Shown: one piece after another, positions 1 to 12,067 of the stretch | How positions within the stretch are numbered: the first letter of the stretch is position 1 | How the letters are laid out: every line of letters begins with the position of its first letter | NCBI GenBank assembly: GCA_028622995.1 | Contig: JAJQJQ010000011.1 | Span: 3,162,001-3,226,000, forward strand | Origin: Panagrolaimus kolymaensis | Taxonomy: Eukaryota; Nematoda; Chromadorea; Rhabditida; Panagrolaimidae | Length of the DNA: 64,000 bases | Direction of reading: 5' to 3' | Made by a program: the position numbers and the translations under genes | Notes under the pieces: generated by a model | Seen by the model: only the letters and a program-made list of their open reading frames with translations | Databases searched by the model: none | Told to the model about the DNA's origin: nothing

Positions 1-486
1 TACATTTCTTATGTTATATTTGTTGGGATCGCATTTCCAACAATGAATATTACAACAAATACTCTATTCTCAAAAATCTTAGGCCCACGAAGGCAGGGAA
101 CGCAACAAGGATTTTTGCAAGTATCAGGTAGCGTTGCTAGAATGATTGGTCCTTTGGCTATTAGTGTACTTTACACCGATTATGGTCCAAAAATGGCATG
201 GAATATGGCAATTGCCGTTATCGGGATAACAAGTTTATCTTGGGTTATTTTCTACAATCGAATGATTCCACTGGTTGTAAAAGTAAATCCAAAAGAAGAA
301 GAATTAAAATCAATTAAATCCAAGCCGGAATTAACTTTAATTATTCCACCACCATCAACAAGTGATTCTGATTCCGATTCCGATTCATCGCCCGCTTCTT
401 TCCTGGCTTATGATGAGAGAAATAGAATAGATACCTTTGATTCCACAACTCCATTAACAGGAAAAAGGGATCATTTTAAAAAGTAA
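1..486 (+). CDS. MFSD8/CLN7-like major facilitator transporter, C-terminal part
   Basis: The reading frame is open from base 1, so the gene starts outside the window. The visible 161 codons hold the end of a major facilitator transporter: a motif reading LFSKILGP, then RQGTQQGF, a conserved SGSxARMIGP segment and two hydrophobic helices. This arrangement matches the C-terminal end of MFSD8/CLN7, a lysosomal membrane protein of the MFS family; that match is from memory of the family. After the last helix comes a polar tail of about 60 residues with an Asp-Ser dipeptide run (codons around 364-390), encoded by a short GATTCT/GATTCC repeat. A polyadenylation signal AATAAA lies at 559-564. It converges with the exonuclease gene on the other strand, with 209 bp between stop codons. 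Confidence 0.8.
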   Translation, partial: YISYVIFVGIAFPTMNITTNTLFSKILGPRRQGTQQGFLQVSGSVARMIGPLAISVLYTDYGPKMAWNMAIAVIGITSLSWVIFYNRMIPLVVKVNPKEEELKSIKSKPELTLIIPPPSTSDSDSDSDSSPASFLAYDERNRIDTFDSTTPLTGKRDHFKK

Positions 487-695
487 ATTTATTTTTTTTG
501 TAAATATTGTTTTCAATTCTTGTACATATAGGTATTATGATAAATTTGTTTTGCTTTAAATAAAAATTGTATTATATTGTAAAACCAATATCATTTAAAC
601 AAAATCCCATACAATAATTTATAATTAAAAAAATAAGAAAAAAGAATTTTTAAAAACAACAACGAAAGCGTTTCTTCAAGGATAAAACAAATCAA

Positions 696-3587
696 CTAAA
701 AGAAAATTTTACAAGTGCAACAAAATTTAACTTCTGTTCTTTGTGCTTTGTTTTCAAACAATCTTGTATCACCAGGAAAAACGGTTTTTTCTTCACCAAC
801 CCAAAGATTAACATCTCTACCACTAAAATAAATATAATAATTCGGGCTATAGAATGATAGAACAAAAGCTTACGTAATAGTAAATCTAAAAGTATTCGCA
901 TCAGTTTTAAGTAAAAGTTCATCGCCATCAACTGAACAACTTCTTCTTTCTTCTGGAGGTAATAGTTTAAAAGCTTCAACGAAGTTTTCAATTGTATGTT
1001 CAAGGCCCGAAACTTTTTGATCAAACCCTTTATAAGTTGCAAAGGATTTGAATAAAAGTCGATAAGCTAACATGGGAATAATTGCATGAGAATCTTGCAT
1101 TCGACAAATTGCACAGCGTTTATGAATATTAGCAAAATCAACAATTACTTGCGCTTTTCTAATAATTTTTTCTGTAACAATCGTTTCACATTGTTCTTGT
1201 GCAGCTGTTATTATGAAACTTTCAAATGCCGAAAGGAATACAGAAAGCTAAAACCATCATTAGCATGGTTTTGATATTTTTATATAAATAATTTTTTACC
1301 GTTTTCTTATGACTCAAAATGAAGGTATTTGAACGGATTGATTTCTCCAAACCATTCAAAAATGTTTCCATTTCTCGTTCCATTTGTTTTGAGCTTTTTG
1401 AAGAGTTGGGTGAAGCATCTCGGTGATCCCATGTTGCAAAACCACACCGCCTTAAAGTTGGAACAAATTTTAAGAATGGTGCGTCAAGAATAATCAAAAC
1501 ATCTTCAGCTTTTCTTGAAGCATTATCTTTAATTTCTTCGCAAACTTTTTTCAAATGTTCAACTATTTCTTCAAAAGATTCTTTTTTCTTGTTTGAAAGT
1601 GAAAATGCTGTATTTGATGGTTGCGTGGGCATAGGTTCAGGTTCATGTAAAATAACTTTTTTGAGACCAAACCATTGTTCCTTACTATAAAAATAAAAGT
1701 TTTTTTAAGAAATTAGCAAAAAAATCCAAAAAGCATACTTTAACCGACGTTGTAATTCTTTATAACTTTTTAAAGTGTAGTATGCATCTTGAGCAGCATA
1801 AATCATTTTTTCCTCTTTCAATGGTCGAGCACACCAATTTGAACTTTGCTCATCTTTAGGTAAATTAACTCCCACAAATGTTTTAGTAACATATTGTAGA
1901 GAATTCTGTGGAGGAATATCATTGAAAACACTATCAAGGGTTTCAGAATTATTTGCTAACGTCTTAACGGCATCTTGAACGCAAAAGAATCTCGGCTTTT
2001 TCTTTTCAAAAAAATCTTTCAAGAATGGAAAAGCAAATTGAAGAAAATTCAAATCATTTTTAATGCCGAAACCAACGCGGCGAATACGAGATCGAAAGAA
2101 GACTTCAAAAAATACTTCCCAATCGAATATAGTTAGTACTGTTTTAAGAGTATATATATCGACGAGGTATACTGTATCATCAGTGGTTGCAATTTGAAGT
2201 AACACGGCTCTAAAAAAGGATTTGTTTTGGAACTGTAAAAATTAGAAGGAATGCTTACTCTTGGATTGAAATTGAACTTTGGCAAACATAAGATGCTTCG
2301 ACATCGAAAGCAACCAGACGATTTTCAGAAGCGCATAAAGCTTGTAATACTAAAGTGAGGCTGTCTTCATCGTCGACAAGAATGCATTGGAAATTTTCAC
2401 AATCAATAGAACCGATTCGTGGAAAATCCGGCGCAGTTTGAAGTTGCATAACTTTTTTAATTTCTTCTTGAACTTCTAGTTTTTCTGGCTCTTCTAGATA
2501 TGCATATTGAACGAAAACTAAAATCATATTATTATGACTAAGTTTAATAATATGTCCGAGAGCTATTGCAAGGATGACACTTCTTTTTGCAATGAATTTA
2601 AGAACTTCTTTCACTTGTTCGAATGAATTTTTTGATGCTTCCACTGTTTGCTAAAATTTATTGTGATGTTTGAAAACTTTAAAAAATTACAAGCATACCA
2701 AAGCCAAAAGCTTATATTCATTTCCAGTAATATTCGAGCTATTGTGTATAAAATTTTTGACTGTTCTTTGCTTCATTGTATTTGGAATTCTATCATATTT
2801 ATTTGGACGAGCGTGTTTATATGCCATAGTGGAAAGATTATTTGGATTAAACTTGTCAAATAATTTTCTTTCTAAATGATTCATTTGAGCAGGTTTTTTG
2901 TCAACAAATGAATCCAGAATAGATAAGGATTTGTTTTTAGAAGCGTCAGTATTCATCAAATATTTGGATATATCGATGTTATGAACCAAGCAACTCATTA
3001 AAAGATTTCTCATATGATCACTTTTGAAAGAATGAAGTTCAAAAGCTTCTATCCAAGCAAGAACTGTTAAAGGTGAAGTTTCTATAAGATTTTGCAATTG
3101 ATCACAAAGATATGAAAGTAAACCATTTGAAGAATCATTGAGACAATAAAGGGTTTGAATGATATCAACATGCTTCTTAGGTGAAATATTACACAAAGTG
3201 TTAAGTGAAGCGCGCTAAAATAAGGTAATGGTTATTAAACGGTAAAATGAAAGAAAATTTTACAATTAATTTTTTATCCAATTCTTTTTCAAGTGGAAGC
3301 TTCCAATATTTTTCATCATAATATCTCTTCATATAACTGCAAACATCCAAATGAGTTTTAATAATTCTACTTATCTTTTCCTGTCCTAAGTTCCATGGTG
3401 GGCTTTGTAAAGTTTCAACAAACACAATAATCAAATATGTTCGTTGGCGATAAATATCACTTGATGGACATCTTCGATAAAAAGTTCGAAAATATGGTTG
3501 AAGCACGATGGATAGATTTGAAGATGGTGTTTTTGCTTCTTCATAAACTTTTAACAAAAATTCATCCATTTTCTTAGTGAACTGCAT
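696..3587 (-). CDS. mut-7: MUT-7/EXD3-type 3'-5' exonuclease with Mut7-C domain
   Basis: Multi-exon gene read from the ATG at 3587 to the TAG at 696-698. The N-terminal third is helical and has no motif I know. The middle (exons around 2255-2644 and 1735-2210) is a DnaQ-type 3'-5' exonuclease domain: the first motif reads FDVEAS (Asp and Glu of DEDD), the second GFGIKNDL, and the last YAAQDAYYTL with the final Asp and Tyr typical of the DEDDy class. The C-terminal part (about 1300-1640, then 870-1250) resembles the Mut7-C RNase-fold domain and ends with paired cysteines (FCCTC) like its zinc-binding tail. This order is that of worm MUT-7 and vertebrate EXD3. MUT-7 acts in transposon silencing and RNAi. 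Worms also have a second MUT-7-like gene, so the exact orthologue is open. Introns are about 45-55 bp. A TCTTCAG acceptor stands just before the start. Confidence 0.8.
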
Positions 3588-3991
3588 TGAAAAATGCTGA
3601 AGACGCTGATTTAAAAAAATTTAAACTGCAATTCTTATATTTCACGATTATGATTTATTGTGGCATAGAGTGACTATGTCTTATATGTATATATGCCTGG
3701 TGGTGCCAATCTATCAATTATTCTTTTTTTTTTGTAAAAATCTTTGTATCGAAAAAGCATAAGTTCTAATAAAATAAATAAAATATTTCTTTTGACTCTA
3801 GCTATCACGGTTTTTTAACTTGGTAATTTAGCATAAAATCTTTAAATAAATTTAATGGGATTTAATAAACGACTTTATTGCACAAAAATAATAACTTTAA
3901 TCAAATATAAAATAAGCACAACAATATATATTTACAAAAAATAATGTTCAAATCACATTCAAAAACCCTGGATTTAAAGCGTATTTTGAAA

Positions 3992-4853
3992 CTAATGTAT
4001 TTCGGGGATGCCATCATTAATCTCTGGTGTATCCTGTTCGCCTTCTTTGGCTTTTCCAGATTTTTTATTATCTGCTTCAATAACCTCCCATCTAATAGAC
4101 ACTGCTTCCAAATCAAGTCTAAAATTTTAATTTTTTAAATTTGAGGAAAATTAGAAAATCGAACCTTAACAATCGTTTAAGTTCTTGTTCAACTTGTGGA
4201 GCATCAGTGTATTTCATTTTTTTAGTTTTTCTAAATCTTCGTTTTCTTGCATTTTTCATTGGAGCAGTCAATCCATGGGCATCTTAACAAAATAAAAAAT
4301 CAGACAATCTTCAATTTCTGCAAATTATACACTTACATTGCAATTGTTTTTCTCGCTTGGCTAAAGCCTCAGCAATTTCTGGATCGTTTTTATCTCCTTC
4401 TGGTATAGCTTCAATATCCGGAACTTCCGAGGAAGTAGAACAATTTATAATTTGTGATATATCAGCTACTTTATAAATATTTGTCTTATCCTGAGTTTTA
4501 TAAGTCTAAAACAGAAATTTTGTAATTGAATATGAAAAACGGATAATAAAAGAAAATACCTCAACAATGCATGGCAAATCTTGAATTGTGAAACCAAGGC
4601 TTCTATCATTAATTTTTAATTCACCCGAACGCATATTTGGTTTAATTTTAAGAGCCATTTTATTGTTTGGGTCATTCGAACGTTGAAAAGGTTTCGATGC
4701 ATCATATTGGTCACCATTTTCAATAAAATTATCTACAGTGGGAACAACATCATTTGGTACTCGCAAAATTACATGGGTTTCCCATTCATGAGCTTCTTCA
4801 TCACCTCCTGGTTTAGGTCGGCGATTATTATTTCGTTGAGTTAATGAAGACAT
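3992..4853 (-). CDS. taf-7: TFIID subunit TAF7 (TAFII55)
   Basis: Starts at the ATG at 4853 and ends at the TAG at 3992-3994, in four exons. The first exon (4560-4853) encodes the TAFII55 N-terminal domain: HVILRVP, then a basic and acidic stretch, and the block [11 protein letters not shown], which corresponds to the conserved LVDLPCxxE segment of TAF7. The second exon (about 4337-4506) continues with YKxADISQ and a [14 protein letters not shown] helix, and the third with [17 protein letters not shown], which matches the conserved HGLTPPMKNxRxRRFRK block. TAF7 is a subunit of the general transcription factor TFIID and regulates TAF1. Worms have two TAF7 genes; I cannot tell which this is. 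It lies upstream of the exonuclease on the same strand, 404 bp apart, and is divergent from the lipase gene. Confidence 0.88.
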
Positions 4854-5237
4854 AAATAAGCTAAAGAATTAATTATATGATATGAATTATTTTTTCAACT
4901 TTGTTTGAAAGTCTTTAGAAAAAAGATTGCAGCTATTTTGTTCGTTTTGAGAAAAGAATTTTTTATTAAGAATTGTTACAGGCTTCTTTACAATATTTCT
5001 GAAATACATTTTTTTATTTTAAAGCTTTTTTCCAACATCTTTTTTCTTTCACCCAAGAAACCAGTTTGAGATTTTTCTAAAAATTGGAACCACTCATCCT
5101 TGCTTTCCCATCTGAAAACGGGATCGAAAAGCGGAAAAGATGAGTCCTTTATCCGCTAAATTCAATGTTAAAAACGTGATCTTTCTCAAAGGCGTCATAA
5201 TTTCTTACTTCAATCAATTTTTTAATATTCTAAAAAT
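4854..5237. other. Divergent intergenic region, TAF7 / lipase
   Basis: 384 bp between two divergent start codons. It must carry both promoters. It is less AT-rich around 5085-5160 (a CGGGATCGAAAAGCGGAAAAGATG-like stretch) than at its ends. I see no TATA box and no gene. Confidence 0.5.
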
Positions 5238-6186
5238 ATGAATATTATTGTATTATTATTTGGTTTAGTAACAATAATTGATCACAGTTACTGTGATTTT
5301 ACTCCTGATTTTCGGGCTTTCATTCACAATAATTTTGGAATTGCCCTTGTTAATCAATTAGAAAGGAAAGATCTCGGAAATGATGCTTCATTTGGTGGCA
5401 AAGTTTCTTCAGATGAGAAAACTCCTAGACAAGCTGTAATTTTAATTCATGGAATTACCAATAAAATTACTCGATTTAATGTAAGTGTGTGAGTTTAATG
5501 TTTTATCTAATTAAAAATAAATTTAGGGAATGGTAGATCATTTAAAAAGGCGAGGTTATGCTAGCGGCGAAATATATGGAACTACTTGGGGTGATGCGGG
5601 AGTAACTCCAGCTGGTTTGGTCGATATGAAATGTTCCTATGTGAAACAAATTCGATCGATGATTATCGCAGTTCGTCAATACACTGGAACAAAAGTTGAT
5701 ATCGTAGCTTATTCAATGGGTTCACCAATTGCCCGCAAAGCTATTTTAGGTGGTAATTGCATTGATTCAAGAGAAATTTTGGGTAAACACTTTTTTATTC
5801 ATCTTTTGAAATTACTGAATTCCAATTTAGGTCCTTCTTTATCAGAATTAATTGATACTTTTCTTTCTGTCGCTGGTGCAAACTATGGATCCTCACTTTG
5901 TTTTGTTCCAATTCCTGTTGGAACTTGCAATCGCCGCACAGGATTACATTGTGAATCAGAATTTCTTGCTGATATTAATTCTCAAACTCGTTATGAAGGA
6001 ACTTTCATTTTTAGTATTTTTTCTACCGGCGATGAAAAAGTTGGGTTTAGGACATGTAATAAGCTTGTTGCACCAATTATTGGTCAGACAGGTTATGTAA
6101 AGAAAGAAGGGCTGACTCATGATCAAGTTATGGATACTACATACGATATGCAAATTAATTTCATAACTAAACATCGACCTAAATAA
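5238..6186 (+). CDS. Secreted class-2 (EstA-like) triacylglycerol lipase
   Basis: Three exons: 5238-5481, 5526-5783 (approximately) and 5831-6186. The product begins with a hydrophobic signal peptide of about 18 residues ending near SYC, so it is probably secreted. The alpha/beta-hydrolase core shows the oxyanion strand VILIHGITN, a WGDAG loop, and the nucleophile elbow AYSMGSP with the catalytic Ser. The catalytic His is probably in GLTHDQVMD near the C-terminus. This is the pattern of the Lipase_2 family that is expanded in nematodes (the lips genes). About six cysteines in the C-terminal half suit an extracellular protein. The gene is intact and stands alone on its strand. It is likely a digestive or lysosomal lipase; the substrate cannot be told from the sequence. 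Confidence 0.9.
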
Positions 6187-7473
6187 ATAAATATTGGGAT
6201 TTATTATTTTATTGAACCTGACGAAAAAAACTTTACGATTTTGGTAGTTGTTGTTCCTAAGGAACTGTATTAAAAAATTTAAATGACACTTTTGTTTTTT
6301 GTTTTGTTAATTTTAAAAAGTATTGAAATATAAAATTTGCAATTTTTTAAATTTTTACTTTGGTTTTAATTATCCTTTATTGTGCTTTGATACAACTGTA
6401 CTTCGTATTGTCCTGTTGTTTTATACATCATTTTCTGTTAGAACACAAAATCCGAGGGCTCTGGCTTCATTAATGGTTGTAGTTCATATGCGTTACATAT
6501 CAAATGCAAAAACCATTATTTTGCGAAAAAAATCTAAATCCAAAAAAACTCGTCAGTTTTTAATTCATTTTCCCTTTTTTTAAATATACCGGATTTTTGT
6601 AATCCTTTCTTTTCACATTTTTTTTCTCTTACGTGAAAGTAAAAGTCTGGCTGACAAGTATCCAAAAAAGAAGAAAAACATCAAAAATTGAATGTTTTTG
6701 GAGACAATGCTTTTTTTCTATCGCAACGGTGCGCGAAATCTCCCGAACAAGGAAAAGTGCATACGTATTTGCACTTACTACCTCCTTTTTTTCGTTCTTC
6801 TTCCTTATTTTTATCGTGAGATCAATGCTGCTTTATTTTTTTCTTTCAATTGCTTTGGAAAACAAAATTGTTGTAAAGTCTAAAGAAATAATATTCAAAC
6901 CATTATGCTTTAACTTTTTATGGTTTATACGAAAAATGTTAAATAAACATAATAAAAATTTTTACCCAAACAAAAGAAGCTGACAAAAAAAATATTTATG
7001 TTTTTTTATTCGTTGAAAGTTGAAAGATGAAAAACAAAAAATAAGGAAATCACATGAACTTTTTGATTGAAAGAAAAAGACACATTACTGTATGAAATGA
7101 ATTTTTAGAATAAAAAAGTGTAAATTCAAAGTTGTTAAAGCGGAAAAATATCCGAAAATGCGCCTATAAAGAGGATTAATCCATTCATTTTCACTTTTAT
7201 TTTATGTTTTTCCTTTGAACATTTAAAAAGGAAAAGATCAACGTTTATCGACGAATCCAAAAAAAAAAAAAAACAGAAGAGGTTGGTTGGTTGTTCGACC
7301 CGCCCAGACTTTTTTACTGCTGCTGCGCCTGCGCGTGTAGTAAGCTTTGATCGAACAGAATTCTTTTTTCTCCTCCTTTTGTTTAAAAAACGGATGAAGA
7401 TTTAGTAGTACATTCTTTTTTATTTGTATCCGAAAGTTATTATTTATTTTTTATTATTTATTTTAAATAAATT
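6187..7473. other. Intergenic region upstream of SLC17-like gene
   Basis: About 1.3 kb without a supported gene. It is AT-rich with long T and A runs. The last part (7285-7345) is locally GC-richer, with a CTGCTGCGCCTGCGCGTG stretch, and probably belongs to the promoter of the transporter that starts at 7474. The open frames here are low-complexity Phe/Lys/Ile translations and look random. Confidence 0.5.
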
Positions 7474-9276
7474 ATGGTGAACGAAAAACGAACTCAATGG
7501 GATGTTGAAAGCCGTCATCTTCCTCCACCACCAGCTCCTCCAGGAGTTATGTTCGATTCGAAAACGACAAATGAAAAGCCAAGTTTTTCAACTCGAGCAA
7601 GGACATGGATTCGATTTCTTTTGCTTGGTTTAACCCTTTTATGTTTAACTTCAATGTGGTCAAATATTTTATCATTTAATTTTGTTATGGTATGCCTCAG
7701 TTCAGATGCTGCAGATACCAATAAGACGTCATCAAATAGTCGTAATCGTGTTACTCTTTTTTCAACCAAACAACGAACTTATTTAACTTCAGCTGTGGCA
7801 ATAGCAGCGTTAATTTCAAATTTTATTATATTACCAATTTTAACAACAATGGGTGTTCGAACTATTTTTACTGTTTGTGGAGGAATATCTGTGATAGCAA
7901 CGGCATTTATGCCAATTGGAATTGAAACAGGATTCTATGCAGCTTTATTGTTAAGATGTTTACAGGGTATTGCTTTCTCTGCTAGTTTTCCTGGTTAGTA
8001 GCGTCTTTTTTTTCATTCTCTGCAAATATACAAAGTTTTGCTTTGTTTTAGTGATCGGAGCAGTATCTAATCGATGGGCATATTTTAAACAATATGGATT
8101 TTCTGTTTCCACTTTAGTTGCTTATGTCCAACTTTCACCAACTTTAAGCATGCCCATTAGTGGTTTTTTATGTGAAAGCGATCTTGGTTGGAGAAGTGTT
8201 TTTTATGGGCATGCAATAGTTTCAGGAGCATTATTTACCATCTTCGTACTTGTGTATCGTAACACACCAAGTTTGTTATTTCTCTTTTTTCCCTCATTTA
8301 AATGAATGATGACCATTTAAGCTAAACATCCATTTGTCACAGTAATCGAATCTGAAAAAATATCGAGAAATAAGGCCGTTCAATCTAAAACTGCAGCCAG
8401 AAAAGTTCCTTATCTCGCGATACTAAAAACACCTGCGGTTTGGGCAGTATGGATTGCATCTATTGGAAATTTCACATTTGTAAATATGGTATTTTTGTAT
8501 TCTCCAAGTTATTTTCACAACACTTTGGGTATGGAAGTTGCTGAATCAGGTGCCTCAGCTGCAGTTCCGGCAGGCCTGGAATTTTTGCTTAAAATTATTT
8601 GTGGTCTTATTAGTGACAAAGTAAGTGTTACTATTTCCCATAATATTTTAAACTCGTGAAATTATGTTTAGATTCGCTGCTTTAGTGAAACAAATAGGCT
8701 TAGGTTTTATAATACTTTTGCATATTTTGGTTCTGCTGGGATTTTAATTATTCTTTGTTATGTTCCTTCAAAAAATGAAACAGCATGTTTTTTACTATTG
8801 AGTGTTGCTACTGCTTTATTAGGATTTACTACAGGTAAAGTTTAAAAAGTTTTGCAACATTTTTTAATAGTATGACTATAATTTTAGGTGGTTTCTTTAA
8901 AGCTGGGCCCATGATTGCAAAACAATATAGTCAATTTGTAACAGGAAACGTTTCATTGGGTATAGTACTTAAACTCTTCTTCTTTTCTATGTATAAAAGC
9001 TTACTTTTAGGTTTAACTTTAACAATGATTGTAGTTCCCTTTATCAAAAATGGAATTGCAGGAAATGACTCAGCCGCAAACTGGCAAAAAATTTTCTGGT
9101 TTATGGCTGGTTGCTTAATACTTACCAACATCATTTTCTGTATTTTCATTTCCGCTGAACCTGCATCATGGACAAAAGAACCTCCTCCGACAATTTTACC
9201 ACGATCGAGGATAGCTCCAATTCAACAAACTTACACTCCAAAAAGGAATTCATTTAATTCCACTTATATTGAATGA
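7474..9276 (+). CDS. SLC17-like anion/phosphate cotransporter (MFS)
   Basis: Six or more exons encode a full-length MFS protein of about 500 residues. The cytosolic N-terminus has a Pro-rich patch (PPPPAPPG). Helix 1 follows at about residues 45-70, then a luminal or extracellular loop with an N-glycosylation site (NKTSS), and the remaining helices. Diagnostic parts are the RCLQGIAFSASFP segment after helix 4, SPTLSMPISGFLCES, the LKTPAVWAVWIASIGNF helix and the late AANWQKIFWF. All of these have counterparts in the SLC17 family (sodium-phosphate, sialin and vesicular glutamate type transporters), which is large in nematodes. The splice junctions at 7994/8052, 8267/8322 and 8621/8672 keep the frame. 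One 51-bp intron near 8960-9010 is in frame without a stop, so its retention would add 17 residues. The substrate is unknown. Confidence 0.85.
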
Positions 9277-10340
9277 AAATATTTTAATATAAAAGATATA
9301 TTGTCTCATAAAAATTATTTTAAATTTCTAACCTCAAGTAAATATTTTAAAAACCACATGTGTTTAGTTCTTGTTATTTCCACTTGTTTTGCAAATGGCT
9401 TAAAAAATTATATAAAATCTATAAAAAATGAAAAAATTTCACTTAAATTTTTGCACTTGCATTTAATAATGACACAAGTTTTCAAAATATGCGAGAGAAT
9501 CGTCTATTTTTAGAATAAATGCTGTCAAATAACTCCAAGTGGAAATGACTAAATTTTTTAAAAAATAAGTTTTTTTTTGCAAATTTATTTACTTCTTTTT
9601 TAGTTAAAAGCATTACAGTATTGGATGTAAGCTGGTTATTTACAATTAATTAAACGCTTTCTTTTAAAGCATAATATTGCTCATATCATTTATTAATTAT
9701 AATTATATGAAATTGTTTCAATTGGCAAATAAAATGGATATTTATCCATTACAAAGTTGGAGAATTTTTTTTCGATTTGTATGATTACTTGTAAATATTC
9801 TATTTCATTAGTGTTGTATATATAAGCTTCATTATATGATTTATTATTTTTTATTGCTTTTAATAAAATAAGAAGGCTGTAAAAAATCCAGAAAAAAATA
9901 TAAAGAAAAAAAACTAAACATAACAATTAACAAAAAAAATTTATCAGCCCGAAATAACTACACGAAATGAAACAATAAAAATGCTCGAATTTATTTTTTT
10001 TGCAAAAATTTATAATTTAATAAAAAAAAGTCGAAATTGAAGAAATATAAAGAGAAGATACAAAACAAAAAATATGTAAAATACCTGATTTTTGGACTGA
10101 TCTTTATTTCTTTAATCCTTTATGAAACAAAATGAGGTCTTAAAATTTAATTTTAAACAGAAACAATAAAAAGAAAGCAAAAAATGGCTAGAAAAAAAAC
10201 AACAAATGAATTCATTTATACCTAAGAAAAAACAAATTATTTTTTAAGAAATGAATAGTTTATTATTATTGCTATACACGTCCAAATTCATCACTTTATT
10301 GATTTTTTAAAAATTGAAATGTTTTTGTCGTTGTAGTTAT
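9277..10340. other. Intergenic region, convergent 3' ends
   Basis: Just over 1 kb between the 3' ends of the SLC17-like gene and egl-44. It is AT-rich, with several A runs and no convincing coding segment. It probably holds the 3' UTRs of both genes. Confidence 0.5.
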
Positions 10341-12067
10341 TTATTGTACAACTCGATAAATACGGCAGGTAGGTTCAGGATCAGGTGAAACTTCCAATAT
10401 GAAGCAACAAACCATAAGGGTTTCACCAGTAAGTTTATTTGTTACAATTTGGAGCACTGTGAAATTATCTAACACTGAATTCATAAGTTCGTGGGCCATA
10501 AGTTTTTTAAGTTCAGCTATGAATCGAACCATATATTCACACATTGGACTTCCTTCAAGGGAAAAATGAAAAATGGTTGATCCATCTTTTTGTTCTTCAA
10601 CGGGAGAATAAACCTGGAAAATATAATTTTTAGTAAATAAACAAATGAGTGCTTTTTGGAGAATATAAATAATTTAGAAAATGGCACTTACTTCAACTTT
10701 TTCAACAACTTGATTACCAAATGAGCAAACTTTAGTTGAAACAGAAATGTCAAAATTATATTTTGAATCATAAAAACTATCAACGGCATAAGACATGGAT
10801 TCAAGATTTCCAATTTGAAAATCAACATTTGCCCAGCATTTGATTAAGAAAAATGCATCAGCTGGACCCTTTTTAAATAATTCTTCCAAAATATTTGGAT
10901 ATTTTTCTCGAATTGCATCAAATCCAACATTTTCAAGAGGTTCATCGGCGACTTTAGGAATTCTTAACATAATATATTTTTCATCACCGGGTTTTTGAAC
11001 GTATGCTTCAAGTCCGCAAAGAGTCAATTTGGAGGTAGCCATTGTATGCTCTTGATTCTCTCCATTTTCATGTTGAGGATCTGATGGAGGTCGAACTTCA
11101 AGGGATGGATTAAGTTGAGAAACCAAGCGATTGCTGGATGAAATAGCTGCAGCAAATTGTTGAATCATATTTTCATTTGAATCGCTTCCATTATTATAAT
11201 ACGGAAAGACATTACCATTGTTATTATTATTGTTATTATTATTATTAATTGATGTGTTTCCATAAGGCCAAAGAGGATTTGATGCTGCATTATTTTGTAA
11301 TATCGATGCAGGATCGGTTGGAAGTTTAAATGGAATTGAAATATTTTTAGAATCATCAAGTGGTTCAAGTTTTGAATTATGTGGTGTATCATGACCCTTC
11401 ATTTTAGTATGATGATCACGTTGGCGTTTACGAGCCAAAACTTGAATGTGTGATGAGACTTGCTTCCTTGTGCGAGTTTTTCCGCATCGAATTTTAATAT
11501 ACCTTGCAATTAATTCATTTCGACCTAAAAAATCTATTAGTCATCGAATTTTCATTACAAAGTTAATTCGTTTTAGAAACTAGAATAAAATAAAATATAC
11601 TTACCGTACATTTTTCCTTCATCACTTAATATAATTTTCCTTCGTCCACATGGGGGATAAATTTGTAATGCTTCATGAAAAGCTTGATCAATATCGGGTG
11701 ACCATACACCTTCAGCATCCCCACTGATATCTTGAGAATGAGATGAGCCGGGCGAAGCTTCTCCACTGTTTGGTTGTGATTGAGTTTGAGGTGGTTGAGA
11801 TGTATCAATGGTAGAAGAATTAAGTAATGAACCAGCATTACCATTGTTTGCCGCAGCCATTAATAATCGATCCATGGCACTTTGACCATTTTGTGAGAGT
11901 AAACCATTTTGTGGAAATCCAGCCGCAGCAAAAGCTGCCATTGCAGAATTTCCTGAGAGACCTGGTAATTGTACAACCATTTCAGGAGGTAATGAGGATA
12001 AAATAGAATTCGCAGATGAAGTGGATAATGAATTAATTAAATTTGAATCAAAACCACGCTGATTCAT
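10341..12067 (-). CDS. egl-44: TEAD/Scalloped transcription factor (EGL-44)
   Basis: Three exons: 12067-11605, 11525-10692 and 10613-10341. After a Ser/Ala/Gln-rich N-terminus of about 115 residues comes a complete TEA DNA-binding domain, split over the first intron: [25 protein letters not shown], then [13 protein letters not shown] and [16 protein letters not shown]. The C-terminal half is the YAP-binding immunoglobulin-like domain, with [33 protein letters not shown] and a final IYRVV. TEAD proteins bind DNA at MCAT-type sites and work with YAP/TAZ/Vestigial-type cofactors; in C. elegans EGL-44 acts with EGL-46 in neuron fate. The middle linker has an Asn run of about ten residues (11217-11247). 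The start ATG at 12065-12067 lies well upstream of the domain. The very large empty upstream region suggests complex control. Confidence 0.95.
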